This document shows positions 1 to 10,957 of a DNA stretch of 64,000 nucleotides, piece by piece. Source of the DNA: DASTPP01 sp035762175 (GTDB taxonomy: Bacteria; Myxococcota_A; Polyangia; Polyangiales; Polyangiaceae). The notes beneath the pieces are model-generated. The model was not told the DNA's origin and ran no database searches. It saw nothing but the letters and a program-made list of their open reading frames with translations. The stretch covers positions 52,364 through 116,363 of the forward strand of contig DASTPP010000336.1 in assembly GCA_035762175.1 (NCBI GenBank), in the 5' to 3' direction. Both the position numbers and the translations under genes were made by a program. Numbering within the stretch: the first letter of the stretch is position 1; each line of letters opens with the position of its first letter.

Positions 1-2
1 TG

Positions 3-122
3 CGGCTCACCTTGTCGGGCTTCGCCCTCGGCGTCGCGCTCGCCTCGAAGCGCCTCGAGCCCCTGCGCCGCCCGGCCGAGGCCCAGGCCGCGCCGCGCGC
101 TTCGTCGTCCGCGGCCGCCTGA
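3..122 (+). CDS. C-terminal end of an unidentified protein (cut by window edge)
   Basis: An open frame enters from the left edge and stops with TGA at 120-122. The visible 39 residues begin with a hydrophobic stretch (LSGFALGVALAS), then a basic patch and an Ala/Ser/Pro-rich tail. This would fit the last membrane helix and cytoplasmic tail of a membrane protein, but there is too little to name a family. It points the same way as the rarD-like gene that follows 178 bases later. Confidence 0.4.
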   Translation, partial: RLTLSGFALGVALASKRLEPLRRPAEAQAAPRASSSAAA

Positions 123-300
123 ACGCGCCGCCCCCCCTCGCTCCTCGGCGCGGCCGCGCCCTCGTTGAAGGGGCGGCCTCGCACCGACGAGCGAGGGGCC
201 CTCCGAGGCCGCCGCGCGGCGCGCGCCGCCCTTCGACGGCGCCCGGTCCGAGGGCGACGGTTGTTCGCGCGGCGCCGGCCGGCTAGAGAGGCTCACCCAC

Positions 301-1275
301 GTGCCCGACGACCGATCGACCGACGAAGCGGTGCCCGGCCCCCGCGCGGCGGCGCTGGCGGCGCCCGACGCGGCGGGCGAAGGGCGGGGGCGGGGGGTCG
401 CCTACGCCCTCGCGACCTACGTCTCGTGGGGCTTTCTGCCGCTTTTTTTCCGGCTCTTGAGGCCGTTGCCGCCCGCCTACGTGGTCGCACACCGCGTGAT
501 CTGGGCGTCGCTGCTCTTCGCCGCCCTCTGCGCCCTGACCGGCCGGCTCGGCGGGCTGCGCGCGGCGGTCGGGCGCCCGCGCACGCTCGCCGCGCTCGCC
601 CTCTCGGCCGTGCTCATCGCGGTAAACTGGCTGCTCTACGTGTACGCGGTCTCGTCCGGGCGGGTGCTCGAGGCGAGCCTCGGCTACTTCATCAACCCCC
701 TGCTCAACGTCGCGCTCGGGGTGGCGGTGCTCGGCGAGCGGCTCGAGCGCCGAAGCTGGCTGGCCATCGGGCTCGCGGCGGCGGGGGTGTTGGTGCTCTC
801 GGTCGGCCGGACGGGGGGCGTACCCTGGCTTTCGCTCGGGCTCGCCCTGAGCTTCGGGCTCTACGGGCTCGTCCGAAAGCGCCTCGAGCTCGACACGCTC
901 ACGGCCTCGACCCTCGAGGCGCTCTTGCTCGCGCCCTTCGGGCTCGCTTATGCCCTGCTCGTGGGGGCGGGGGCCGCCCCGCCGCCCTCGCACGGCGTGC
1001 CGCTCTGGGCGCTCTTGCTGGCCTCGGGCGCGCTGACGGCGGTGCCGCTCTACTGGTTCGCCTCGGCCGCGCGGCTCCTGCCGCTCTCGCAGCTCGGCTT
1101 CTTCCAGTACATCTCGCCGAGCCTGCAGTTTTTGCTGGCCGTCCTCGCCTTCGGCGAGACCTTCACCGCGCGGCACGCGTGGGGCTTCGGGTGCATCTGG
1201 GCCGCGCTCGCGCTCTCCTCGCTCGTCGCCTACCGCCGGGCGCCGGGCGGGGCGAGGCCGGCGCTCAGCCGATGA
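301..1275 (+). CDS. rarD: RarD-type EamA/DMT-superfamily transporter
   Basis: This 324-residue protein has about ten hydrophobic segments in the EamA duplicated five-helix layout and lies in the inner membrane. The NW-LLYVYAVSSG block followed by LEASLGYFINPL near residues 103-135 is typical of the RarD subgroup, whose substrate is not firmly known; a drug/metabolite exporter role is a family-level guess. The start is GTG at 301. About 30 residues precede the first membrane helix, so a slightly later start is possible. Its stop overlaps the last bases of the convergent FAD oxidase gene by 11 bp. Confidence 0.85.
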   Translation: MPDDRSTDEAVPGPRAAALAAPDAAGEGRGRGVAYALATYVSWGFLPLFFRLLRPLPPAYVVAHRVIWASLLFAALCALTGRLGGLRAAVGRPRTLAALALSAVLIAVNWLLYVYAVSSGRVLEASLGYFINPLLNVALGVAVLGERLERRSWLAIGLAAAGVLVLSVGRTGGVPWLSLGLALSFGLYGLVRKRLELDTLTASTLEALLLAPFGLAYALLVGAGAAPPPSHGVPLWALLLASGALTAVPLYWFASAARLLPLSQLGFFQYISPSLQFLLAVLAFGETFTARHAWGFGCIWAALALSSLVAYRRAPGGARPALSR

Positions 1276-2413
1276 TCATCGCCTCGGAAAGCAGGCGCCC
1301 CTCGCGGAAGCGGCGCAGGGCCCAGCGCTCGAACATGGGCAGGGGCGTGCCCTCGGCCACGTGCTGGGCCATCAGCTTGCCGATGACCGGCGCCATCATG
1401 AAGCCGTGGCCCATGAAGCCCGAGACCTGAAAGAAGCGCTCGACCTCGTCGACCTCGCCGACGACGGGGTTCGCGTCGGGCGTCAGATCGTAGCAGCCGG
1501 CCCACTGCCGCAAGACCTTGACCGCGCCGAGCACCGGGCAGGCGCGCACGAGCGCCCGGGCGTAGAGCCGCAAGAAGGCGTCGCTCGAGTTCATGTCGAG
1601 CCCCTCGGGCACGCCTTCGTTGCTGACGCCGCCGACGATCTCGCCCCGGGTCGACTGGCTGAAGTAGAGGCCGTTCTCGAGGTCGGCCACCAGCGGCGTC
1701 AGGAAGGGCTTGAGCGGCTCGGTCGAGCAGATCTCGTGGCGGTGCGGCCGGTTCGGCAGCTCGACGCCGAGCAGCCGGGCGACCTCGGGCGACCAGGCCC
1801 CGGCCGCGTTGATGACGGTGCTGGTCGCCACCTCGCCCCGATCGGTCACGACGGCCGTGATGGCGCGCCCCCGGGTGCGGAAGCCCGTCACCTTCGTGTG
1901 CGTCGCGATCTCGACCCCCGCCGCCTTGGCCCCCTCGGCGTAGCCCCAGACGAAGGGCCAGGGGAAGACGACCCCGTCGTTCGGGTTGTAGCTGGCGGCG
2001 ACCAGCCCCTCGGTCGACAGCTCGGGCACGACGCGCTTGGCCTCTTTCGGGCTCAGCATGCGGGTGCCGAGGCCGAGCTCGTTCTGCAGCGCCACGCTCT
2101 TCTCGAGCGCCCGGCGCTTCTCTTCGCTCCGGACGAGGAAGAGGTACCCCCCCTGCCGGAACCACACGTTGATCTTCATCTCGCGGGCGAACTCGGCGCA
2201 CAGGCGAATGCTCTCGCGCATCAGCCGAATGTTCGCCTCGCTCGACCACTGCGCCCGCACCCCGCCGCCGTTGCGCCCGCTCGCGCCGCCGCACAAATAC
2301 GACTGCTCGACCACGGTCACCTCGCGCACGCCGTGGTGGCGCGCCAGGTGGTAGGCGATCGACAGCCCCATGATGCCCCCCCCGACGACGACGACCTCGG
2401 CCCGATCGCGCAT
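1265..2413 (-). CDS. FAD-dependent oxidoreductase (DAO/sarcosine oxidase-like)
   Basis: The 382-residue product begins MRDRAEVVVVGGGIMG, a dinucleotide-binding GxGxxG fold for FAD, and continues with the acidic end of strand beta-2 (VVEQ) and a GASGRNGGG loop, as in the DAO family that includes sarcosine oxidase beta and D-amino-acid dehydrogenase. The C-terminal GFMGHGFMMAP stretch is the usual second FAD contact. It probably oxidises a secondary amine or amino acid in the cytoplasm; the substrate cannot be read. The frame stays open about 450 bases upstream, but that part is low-complexity Pro/Arg. The ATG at 2413 sits directly before the Rossmann motif and is preferred. Confidence 0.85.
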   Translation of the reverse strand: MRDRAEVVVVGGGIMGLSIAYHLARHHGVREVTVVEQSYLCGGASGRNGGGVRAQWSSEANIRLMRESIRLCAEFAREMKINVWFRQGGYLFLVRSEEKRRALEKSVALQNELGLGTRMLSPKEAKRVVPELSTEGLVAASYNPNDGVVFPWPFVWGYAEGAKAAGVEIATHTKVTGFRTRGRAITAVVTDRGEVATSTVINAAGAWSPEVARLLGVELPNRPHRHEICSTEPLKPFLTPLVADLENGLYFSQSTRGEIVGGVSNEGVPEGLDMNSSDAFLRLYARALVRACPVLGAVKVLRQWAGCYDLTPDANPVVGEVDEVERFFQVSGFMGHGFMMAPVIGKLMAQHVAEGTPLPMFERWALRRFREGRLLSEAMIIG

Positions 2414-2921
2414 GACGTGGCGGCAACCTACCACAGCGGCTGCCCCCCCGCCGCGCCTCGGCTTCGCCGCCCGCGAGGCCCGCGGGCTCGGGCGGCCGGG
2501 GCTTCGCCTGCTCGCGCGGGGGCGCCGTCCGCCGGTTTGCCCGCCGGACGAGCCCGGCTGCGGCTCCGCCTTCCCGCGCCGGGGGCGCCGTCCGCCGGGC
2601 CCGCCCCTTGGCCGGGGGCGCCGTCCGACGTCGGGGCGCGGCGACGGGCGAGCGACGCGCGACGGCGCCCCGCGTCGCGGGCAAGGCCCCGCCGGTCGGG
2701 TCGGGGTTCTCTTCAGGGGGGAGGTCGGGCCGGCGTGCGGGGGCTGAACCCCGGCGGGGCGGCCGGGGCGCGTGAGGCGCGTGGGGCGTTGTAGGCGCGG
2801 CCCGAACCCCTCGCGCGGACGCTGCGAGCCCGCTGGCGCCGAAGGCGCTCTCTTGTACACTCGTCAGTACGCAGTCGTCGCGGCTGCCGTACCCCCAACT
2901 TCCCAGCCCCCCGCACGAGCC
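2414..2921. other. Intergenic stretch with a thrice-repeated 17-mer
   Basis: This 508-base divergent intergenic region has no gene I can support. It holds three near-identical copies of GGGGGCGCCGTCCGMCG at 2518-2534, 2581-2597 and 2614-2630 (M is C, C, A). No clear promoter pair is visible, though the lipoprotein gene to the right and the oxidase gene to the left must both be expressed from here. Confidence 0.5.
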
Positions 2922-3680
2922 ATGAGCGAACGTCTGCCCACCCTGCTGCGCGCCGGCAGCCTGGCCGCGCTGGTCGCCCTCGCCGGCGGCTGTTACGTCG
3001 AGAGCGAATCGCCCCCGCTCCCGCCGCCCCCGCCGCCCGACGCCGAAGAGTTCTCGACCCCCTTCCAGCCCGCCGGCGGCGGCGACTTCGTCGCGGCCTC
3101 GCACCGGCACCGCACGCGCGTGACCTCCGACGGCACGCTCTACCTCTACCTGCCCCAGGGCGAAGACCGCCCGGGGGTCATCGCCGCCTTGGGCACGCAG
3201 CTGCACTCGATGCAACGCGACGAGGCGCTCGACACGAAGCTGCGCTCGGGCGGCCAGCTCGACCGGGGCGCCGTGCGCTTCGACCGCGGCGCCGTCGTCG
3301 AGGTCGTGCGCAACACGCGGCGCGGGGTCGAGCAGGGCTGGGTCTTCTCGGCGGCGCCCGAGGGCGAGGGCGACCTCGTCGTGCGCATCCGGACCGAGGG
3401 TGTCGACGCCGCCTCGCTCGCGGCCGACGGCATCCACTTTCGGAACAACGAGACGGGCATGCGCGCCCTCATCGAGGACGCGACCTGGGCCGACGCCCGC
3501 GGCCGCTCGACCCGCGTGCCCGCCCGCTACGAGGGCGGCGTGGTCGTGCTGCGCGTACCCGCCTCGGTCGTCGACGCCTCGACCTACCCCGTCACGCTCA
3601 AGTTAGCGGCCCCCGAGGCCCCCGCCGGCCGGTGCCGCGGGCCGGGGCACTCGCCGGCGTGCTGGTCACGCTCAAGGTAG
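2922..3680 (+). CDS. Lipoprotein resembling the N-terminal region of myxobacterial beta-propeller proteins, 3' end disturbed
   Basis: The 252-residue product has a signal peptide ending in the lipobox LAGGC (Cys near residue 25), then a Pro-rich spacer. The folded part (about residues 45-235) contains RFDRGAVVEVVRN, RALIEDATW and a terminal DASTYPVTL, a pattern I associate with the N-terminal region of secreted SBBP/beta-propeller proteins of Myxococcota. It should sit in the outer membrane or on the surface. The start ATG at 2922 precedes the signal peptide. The last 20 or so residues look unrelated, and a 24-base copy of the sequence encoding VTLK lies just after, shifted by 74 bp, so the true 3' end may have been frameshifted. 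Confidence 0.65.
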   Translation: MSERLPTLLRAGSLAALVALAGGCYVESESPPLPPPPPPDAEEFSTPFQPAGGGDFVAASHRHRTRVTSDGTLYLYLPQGEDRPGVIAALGTQLHSMQRDEALDTKLRSGGQLDRGAVRFDRGAVVEVVRNTRRGVEQGWVFSAAPEGEGDLVVRIRTEGVDAASLAADGIHFRNNETGMRALIEDATWADARGRSTRVPARYEGGVVVLRVPASVVDASTYPVTLKLAAPEAPAGRCRGPGHSPACWSRSR

Positions 3681-3688
3681 CGGCCCCC
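3591..3688. repeat. Direct repeat at the 3' end of the lipoprotein gene
   Basis: GTCACGCTCAAG followed by KTAGCGGCCCCC (K is T in the first copy, G in the second) occurs at 3591-3614 and 3665-3688, differing at one base. The 74-bp offset is not a multiple of three, so the second copy is read in another frame and provides the TAG stop at 3678-3680. Confidence 0.8.
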
Positions 3689-3898
3689 GCCGGCCCCCCG
3701 CCGGGCCGGCGCCCCGGGCCTTTCTCTATCCCCGCGCGGGCGCGAGCCCGACGAAGGCAAGGTGGGCCCTCGCGGCGGCGCTCCGCCTCGCCCGCGGGCG
3801 CGAGCCCCCTCGCGCCCGGGCGGCGCTCGGGCTAAAGCTGCTGGCCGAACCAGGCCGGGGCGCCCCGCTCCGCGGCGCCGGCCGAGAGGTGAAGAACC

Positions 3899-6205
<2,307 letters not shown>

Positions 6206-6232
6206 CGGCGGCGCCCGGGGCGCGGGCGCCCG

Positions 6233-6303
6233 CGCGCCTCGGGCGAGCCCGGCCCCGCGCCGCGTCGGCGCGCCTCGGGCGAGCCCGGCGCCGCGCCGCG
6301 TCG
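6233..6303. repeat. Tandem repeat just after glnS
   Basis: A unit of about 35 bases beginning GCGCGCCTCGGGCGAGCCCG occurs twice head to tail between the glnS stop and the next gene, with one or two differences. It is not coding on the + strand. It belongs to a series of 3'-end duplications seen in this window. Confidence 0.6.
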
Positions 6304-6360
6304 CCCGGGGCCCCGCCACGAAAATTGCCGGCGCCCGCCCGCCTGGGCACGATCGCCCTC

Positions 6361-6807
6361 GTGCGACGCTCGTGCTTGCTCCTCGGCGCCGTCGTGGCCC
6401 TGGGCTCGGCCCCGGGCTGCGCCGGCCCCCGCGTTCACCACGCCTACCAGGCCCCCCCCGCGCCCCCGCCGCCGCCGCCCGCCCCGCCGCCCCCGCCGCC
6501 CCGCCCCCCGCCCCTCGCGCTCGAGGGCTGCCAGTCGGGGCCGGCGACCTACTACGCCGACTTCTTCACCGGGCGGCGCACCGCGAGCGGCGAGCGCTAC
6601 AACCCGCGGCGCTTCACCGCCGCGCACAAGACCTTGCCCTTCGGCACGAGCCTCGTCGTCTCGCGCCAGGGCCGCAGCGTGCGCGTGCGCGTCAACGATC
6701 GCGGCCCCTACGCGCACGGCGCCGTGATCGACCTCTCGCGGGCCGCCGCCGAGGCGCTCGGCATCGTGCGCGCCGGGCGCGCCCAGGTCACCTTCTGCCG
6801 GGGCTGA
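6361..6807 (+). CDS. rlpA: RlpA-like (DPBB) lipoprotein
   Basis: The 148-residue product has a short signal peptide with lipobox APGC (Cys near residue 20), a run of Pro residues as a spacer through the periplasm, and a double-psi beta-barrel domain. The latter has the RlpA hallmarks ATYYADFFTGRRTASGERY, AAHKTLPFGT and VRVNDRGPY with D and R in place. RlpA proteins bind or cleave denuded peptidoglycan at division sites. No SPOR domain is present. The GTG at 6361 is the start that leaves a proper signal peptide. Confidence 0.85.
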   Translation: MRRSCLLLGAVVALGSAPGCAGPRVHHAYQAPPAPPPPPPAPPPPPPRPPPLALEGCQSGPATYYADFFTGRRTASGERYNPRRFTAAHKTLPFGTSLVVSRQGRSVRVRVNDRGPYAHGAVIDLSRAAAEALGIVRAGRAQVTFCRG

Positions 6808-6862
6808 GGGCGGCCCGCGCGCCGCCCGAGCGGCCCGCGCGGCCTCGGCGGCCGGCCCGCGC

Positions 6863-7297
6863 TCAGCCCGAGCGCAGCGCCCGCACGGCCTCGGCGACGT
6901 CCTTGCCCGTCACCTCGGCCTTCGCCGCCTTGAGCGCCTTCATCGCCACGCCCGTCGCGGCGCCGTCGTTCGGGGCCGCGCGCACCGCGTCGGCGACGCC
7001 GGAGAGCGCCTCGACGATCTGCGCGACCCCGAGCGTCGCCGGCAGGAGCTCGCGCAGCACCTCGTTCTCGCGCCGCAGCGTCGCGCGCGCGCCCTCGTCG
7101 CTTGTCGCCGCCATGGTCTCGTCGTTCGACTTGATGAGCTTGCGCACGATGGCCGCCGCGTCGGCGTCCGAGAGCGAGCCCGCGCGCGCCTCGGCCGTCT
7201 GGATCTCGCCGAGCGCCACGCGCAACACCTCACGCGCGACGGCGTCGCCCTCTTTCATCGCCCGCTTGATTCGCTTCGAAATCTCTTCCGCGATCAT
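6863..7297 (-). CDS. YqeY/GatB-like domain protein
   Basis: The 144-residue protein matches the stand-alone YqeY family in length and pattern: N-terminal helices MIAEEISKRIKRAMKEGD, a central LIKSNDETM region and a C-terminal helical bundle ending AEVTGKDVAEAVRALRSG. The family is proposed to act in tRNA-dependent amidotransferase-like or other tRNA roles; its exact job is uncertain. It lies 3' to 3' with the RlpA gene and within 1 kb of glnS, which carries its own fused YqeY-type domain. The ATG at 7297 is preferred over the longer open frame, whose extra residues are low-complexity. Confidence 0.85.
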   Translation of the reverse strand: MIAEEISKRIKRAMKEGDAVAREVLRVALGEIQTAEARAGSLSDADAAAIVRKLIKSNDETMAATSDEGARATLRRENEVLRELLPATLGVAQIVEALSGVADAVRAAPNDGAATGVAMKALKAAKAEVTGKDVAEAVRALRSG

Positions 7298-7349
7298 GCC
7301 CCCATCTTCGCCCGGCGCGCGCCCGCGGTCGAGCTGGCGCACCTCGGCG

Positions 7350-7500
7350 TACATTGTGCGCTGTGTTAAGGGCTTCGACTGCGTTCGCTGTGCCTGGTGA
7401 GTGCCCTCGGCCGGGACGCCCTTGCCCGACTCATCTTCTCTGGAGCGTCCCGAACCCTTACGGCGCCGGCCCTGCTGCCTCCCAGGGGGTGCAGGGCTCC
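7350..7500 (+). ncRNA. Candidate structured RNA or leader between yqeY and the RCC1 gene
   Basis: This non-coding stretch contains three complementary pairs. TAAGGGCTTC at 7367-7376 pairs with GAACCCTTA at 7452-7460, with one bulged C. GGGACGC at 7413-7419 pairs with GCGTCCC at 7445-7451, directly stacked on the first. GCCCTGC at 7469-7475 pairs with GCAGGGC at 7491-7497. A TACATT box at 7350-7355 could be a -10 element, but no good -35 is visible. The TGGTGAG segment around 7395 loosely recalls 6S RNA, yet the long closing stem of 6S is not evident. It may also be the leader of the RCC1 lipoprotein mRNA. Confidence 0.3.
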
Positions 7501-7617
7501 CGTTTCGTCCGCGCTTGAGCCGGCCGAAGGGGCTCGTTAGGGTCACCTCGGTCGGGGCGATTTTCGGGGGCGATTTTTTTTTGGCAACTGGCCCGCCCCC
7601 CTGGCCGAGGGGAAGAC

Positions 7618-9147
7618 ATGAAGACCAAAACCATTCTTTCGACGCGTTGGGCCCTCCTTCTCTCCCCCCTCACCCTGCTGACCGTTGGTGGTGGCCTCGG
7701 CGCCTGCTCGGGCGAGTTTGAGGTTGAGTGCCCCGACGGTAGGAAGCAGACCGGCGGCGGCGACGTCGACGAAGCGTGCTCGCCCGTCGCAGGCGCTGGC
7801 GGCCAGGGCGGCGCGCCGGCCGCCGGCAGCGGCGGCGGCGGCCCGGCGGCCGGCGCGGGCGGCGGGGCACCCGCGGCGGGCAGCGGCGGCGGGGGCGGCA
7901 TGGTGCCGATTCCGCCCGGGGCCGACTGCGCGCCCAGCACCACCAAATGCGAGGGCGATGCCCAGCAGACCTGCGGTGCGGACGGCACGTGGGGCGCCCC
8001 AGCCGCTTGCGAGATCGCGTGCGACGGGGCGGGCACGGCGTGCGTCGTGCCGGTGCAGGTGAGCGTGGGCATCCTCCACGCCTGCGCCCTGCTTTCGGAC
8101 GGTACGGTGCGATGCTGGGGCGACGACGAGCTGGGGCAGCTCGGTCAGGGCGTGCAGTCGAATTCAAGCAAACCAGTGACCGTACCGGGGCTGACCGAGG
8201 TCGAAGCGATCGACGCGGGCAACTTGACCACCTGCGCTCTGCGCAAGGACAAGTCCCTCCTCTGCTGGGGGAATAACTCCCACGAGCAAATCGCCCCCAA
8301 CGCAAACGGCACGCTGAACGCCGTCCGAGTGCCCACCGAAATGGGCGTTCAAGGCGTGCAGGACGTCGATGCGGGTGATCACGTGTGCCTCCTTCGGACT
8401 TCCGGTACCTCGACGACCGCTCAGTGCAGAGGTTTCAATGCTTACGGTCAGTTGGGCAGCGGCTCTGACGCGAACTCTGCTAGCTTCGTGGCCGTTCAGG
8501 GGCTACCCAACGCCCCGGTGCAGTTGTCGCGGGGCGGCCTTCACACCTGCGGCGTCCTGCAGAGCGGCGCCGTCTACTGCTGGGGGTGGAACATCCCGCT
8601 CGGGTTCGCCGACGCCGCGACGGGCGTCTCCTCGCCGCGGCAGTACGCGACCTCGGGCTACCGGAGCACCTTCGCGGGGTTGTCGTTTAGCTGCGCCATC
8701 GGCACCGATGACGCCGTCTCCTGCTGGGGCGCTAACGAGTACGGGCAGCTCGGACGGGGCGCCAACGTCACTCTGCCCAGAACGTCCTCACCGGGCAAGG
8801 TCGAGGGGGGGGCAGGCGTAAAGGAGGCCTCGGCCGGGTTTCATACGGCCTGCATGCTCAAGGGCGATGGTAGCGTTTGGTGCTGGGGGGCGAATCGCAG
8901 AAACCAGCTCGGCAATAGCTGCGCGCAAATCTCTTGCGTCGGCTCCGGCGAGGGCGCTTTCGTCCGTTCGCCGGTGCAGGTCTCGCAACTCACGCAGGTC
9001 GAGCAGATCGACGGCAGTGGCGAGACCTTCTGCGCGCTCCAGGCCGACCAGAGCGTCGTCTGCTGGGGCAACAACGATAAGGGCCAACTTGGCAACGGAC
9101 TGCTCGGTGGCTCGAGCGCGACGCCGACGCCCGTCGTTTGGAAGTGA
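7618..9147 (+). CDS. RCC1-repeat lipoprotein
   Basis: The 509-residue product carries a lipoprotein signal peptide (lipobox GLGAC, Cys near residue 30), a Gly/Ala/Pro spacer of about 50 residues, a small Cys-containing segment and then seven RCC1-type repeats from about residue 140. Each repeat has the form H-x-C-x-L...V-x-CWG-x-N...GQLG, which should fold into a seven-bladed beta propeller on the outer surface. The Cys pairs in each blade suggest disulfides. Such proteins are common in Myxococcota and their ligands are unknown. The base composition is noticeably less GC-rich than neighbouring genes. ATG at 7618 follows a GAGGGGAAG ribosome site. Confidence 0.85.
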   Translation: MKTKTILSTRWALLLSPLTLLTVGGGLGACSGEFEVECPDGRKQTGGGDVDEACSPVAGAGGQGGAPAAGSGGGGPAAGAGGGAPAAGSGGGGGMVPIPPGADCAPSTTKCEGDAQQTCGADGTWGAPAACEIACDGAGTACVVPVQVSVGILHACALLSDGTVRCWGDDELGQLGQGVQSNSSKPVTVPGLTEVEAIDAGNLTTCALRKDKSLLCWGNNSHEQIAPNANGTLNAVRVPTEMGVQGVQDVDAGDHVCLLRTSGTSTTAQCRGFNAYGQLGSGSDANSASFVAVQGLPNAPVQLSRGGLHTCGVLQSGAVYCWGWNIPLGFADAATGVSSPRQYATSGYRSTFAGLSFSCAIGTDDAVSCWGANEYGQLGRGANVTLPRTSSPGKVEGGAGVKEASAGFHTACMLKGDGSVWCWGANRRNQLGNSCAQISCVGSGEGAFVRSPVQVSQLTQVEQIDGSGETFCALQADQSVVCWGNNDKGQLGNGLLGGSSATPTPVVWK

Positions 9148-9884
9148 CGTGACGTGAATCGCCGCCCCTCGGCGCCCGAACCGGAGGGGCGGCCCTAGAA
9201 AAGAGCCCCGTCACGCCGTGCCGACCCCGCCCGAGATGAGCGAGCCGGCGACGGCGCATTGCCGGCGGGGGCCGCGGCCTCTGGGCCCCTCGAAGGCCTT
9301 GGGCCACGGTTCGTGTACGAGCGGCGCGTGCGCCTTGCGTGCTCTCCGGGCGCCCTGACCTCGCCCCCGGCTCGACCCGCGGGGCGCCCGCCCTCCGCGT
9401 ACGCCAAAGGGCACCCGCCGCTCGTATCGGGGTTGTCTGGTAACCCTCGCGTTTCGGCGCTCTGACGTCTGGCCTTCAAGGCGCGGGCCCCGCCGAAAGG
9501 GGGGCTGGCGGGGCGAGGGCCTTCGGGGAGCAACCCCGAGGGCAGCCTGGCGTCGCGGGCGAAGGGGCGCGGACAAGGTCCCTCGGTTTTTTTTCCGTAG
9601 GAGCGGTAAAATCTGCTGACATCGTCTTGGAACCAGCCTCGAGCGCGAGTCGTACCCTCAGCGCACCTGTGGGCCATAAAGTGAGGTGACCTTCGTACGA
9701 CGAGACTGTAACGCGCCGCATTGGGGCCTCGAAAAGGCACGTTTTCGCTCAAGAAACGCTTCTCCGGCCTTGACGTAGACCTCGCTACGTAGTCCCATAG
9801 AAGCACCGCGAAGACCCCACTGTCCCCCTTCGCTCCCCGGGGCACACCTGAGTCGGGGTCGTAACAGACAATAAAGGGCTAATC
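9148..9884. other. Intergenic region without a supportable gene
   Basis: These 737 bases contain no recognisable coding region; the long antisense frame here has no family-like features. An eight-T run at about 9590-9597 preceded by a weak GGAC/GTCC stem could be a terminator-like site. TTGACG at 9770-9775 could be a -35 box for the next gene, but no matching -10 is clear. The right half is markedly richer in A and T than the surroundings. Confidence 0.4.
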
Positions 9885-10547
9885 ATGAAACGACTTGTTA
9901 CCTCCCCTATTATCTTGGCACCTTTTATGAAGAGGATTCCCTTGGTCCTCGGGGTTTCGACGGCTTTGGGCCTCTTGTCGGCCACGGCTGCGGCTTCAGG
10001 TGAATACCCGGGAACGATCAAAGCGGCTTTGGACGCGAGCGCCGCGCCCCCTTGCAACATCTGCCACAACTCGCCGGGCGGGGGCGATACGATCACCGGG
10101 AAGTTCGGCCTGGCGATGAAGAACGAAGGGCTGACGGGTGGTAGCGCCTTCAAGGCCGAAGACGACATGCTCAAGTTGCTCAACGCCCTCGGCGAAGCCG
10201 CCGACAGCGACGACGGGGGGCAGCCGGACATCGAGGAGCTCAAAGTCGGGCAGAACCCGAGTGACGATTCTGACGACGAGAGCGGCGGCGGCGGCGGCAG
10301 CGGCGGCGGCGCCAGCGGCAGCGGCGGCGGCGGCACCGGCGGCGGCGGCAACAACGGCAGCGGCGGCGGCGGCGGCGACGAAGACGACGATAGCGGCAGC
10401 GGCGGCAACCCGGGCACCGGTCAAGCGACCAGCGCCGGGTGCTCGTACGGCGTGCTCGACTCGTCAACAAACACAGGCACCGTGGCCTCACTCTTGGGCG
10501 CCGCGGGTATCGCAGTGGCCATGGCGAGACGACGCAAGCGGCACTGA
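9885..10547 (+). CDS. Exported single CxxCH protein with MYXO-CTERM-like tail
   Basis: The 220-residue product starts with a signal peptide. ATG 9885 has an AAGGG ribosome site; an internal ATG at 9927 would give a more canonical signal peptide but lacks a ribosome site. A CNICH motif near residue 61 could bind one c-type haem. It is followed by GKFGLAMKNEGL and an acidic DSDDGGQPDIEEL loop like a thrombospondin type 3 Ca-binding repeat. A Gly/Ser/Asp linker of about 50 residues leads to a GC-S-containing segment, a hydrophobic helix and RRRKRH, the layout of MYXO-CTERM sorting tails. It is related to the protein encoded on the opposite strand at 10958-11653. Confidence 0.75.
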   Translation: MKRLVTSPIILAPFMKRIPLVLGVSTALGLLSATAAASGEYPGTIKAALDASAAPPCNICHNSPGGGDTITGKFGLAMKNEGLTGGSAFKAEDDMLKLLNALGEAADSDDGGQPDIEELKVGQNPSDDSDDESGGGGGSGGGASGSGGGGTGGGGNNGSGGGGGDEDDDSGSGGNPGTGQATSAGCSYGVLDSSTNTGTVASLLGAAGIAVAMARRRKRH

Positions 10548-10957
10548 CGCGGCGCCGCCGCGGCGTCGGCTTCGACGCGCGCGCCGCGGCCGGTGCCCCG
10601 GCCCGGCGAGCTAAGAAGGAGGGGCGGGCTCGGCGCTCCTAGAGCCCACGAGGCCCGCCCCGCTGCGCGCCGCTTGCGGTACGGCGCGAGAGCCGGGCGC
10701 GCTCTGCGCGCGCACGACCGTCGAGAAAGCCCCGAGAAGTCGGGGGCCTTCTTGACGGCTGTGCACCCCGTTCGTCGACCCACCGACCACGCGTGTCCCG
10801 CTCGGCGATAGCCCCGCCGAGCGCCCCGTCGCACGCAACCGAACGACGCACCAGGGCCCGCCCGCTGGGGAGCGCGGGCCCGCGGCCGCCCGGTCGATGT
10901 GCACCCCGCTCGGGCCCGTCGGTCGAAGGCTGGCGCGCTCCGGCCGGCGGGGCGATG
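10548..10957. other. Convergent intergenic region with a terminator-like hairpin
   Basis: Two genes point into this 410-base region and it encodes nothing recognisable. GCCCCGA at 10729-10735 and TCGGGGGC at 10740-10747 form a strong GC hairpin that could end transcription, without a clear T-run. The phrase TGTGCACCCCG occurs twice, near 10761 and 10897. Confidence 0.45.

Noticed and set aside
7350..7500. Signal recognition particle RNA
   Set aside because: The GGAAGGAAGCAGC-like loop of SRP RNA is missing; the GGGAGGCAGCAGG on the opposite strand only resembles it weakly.
9195..9845. 216-residue minus-strand frame in an intergenic region
   Set aside because: No start context, domain or composition supports it; Pro/Arg/Gly-rich throughout.
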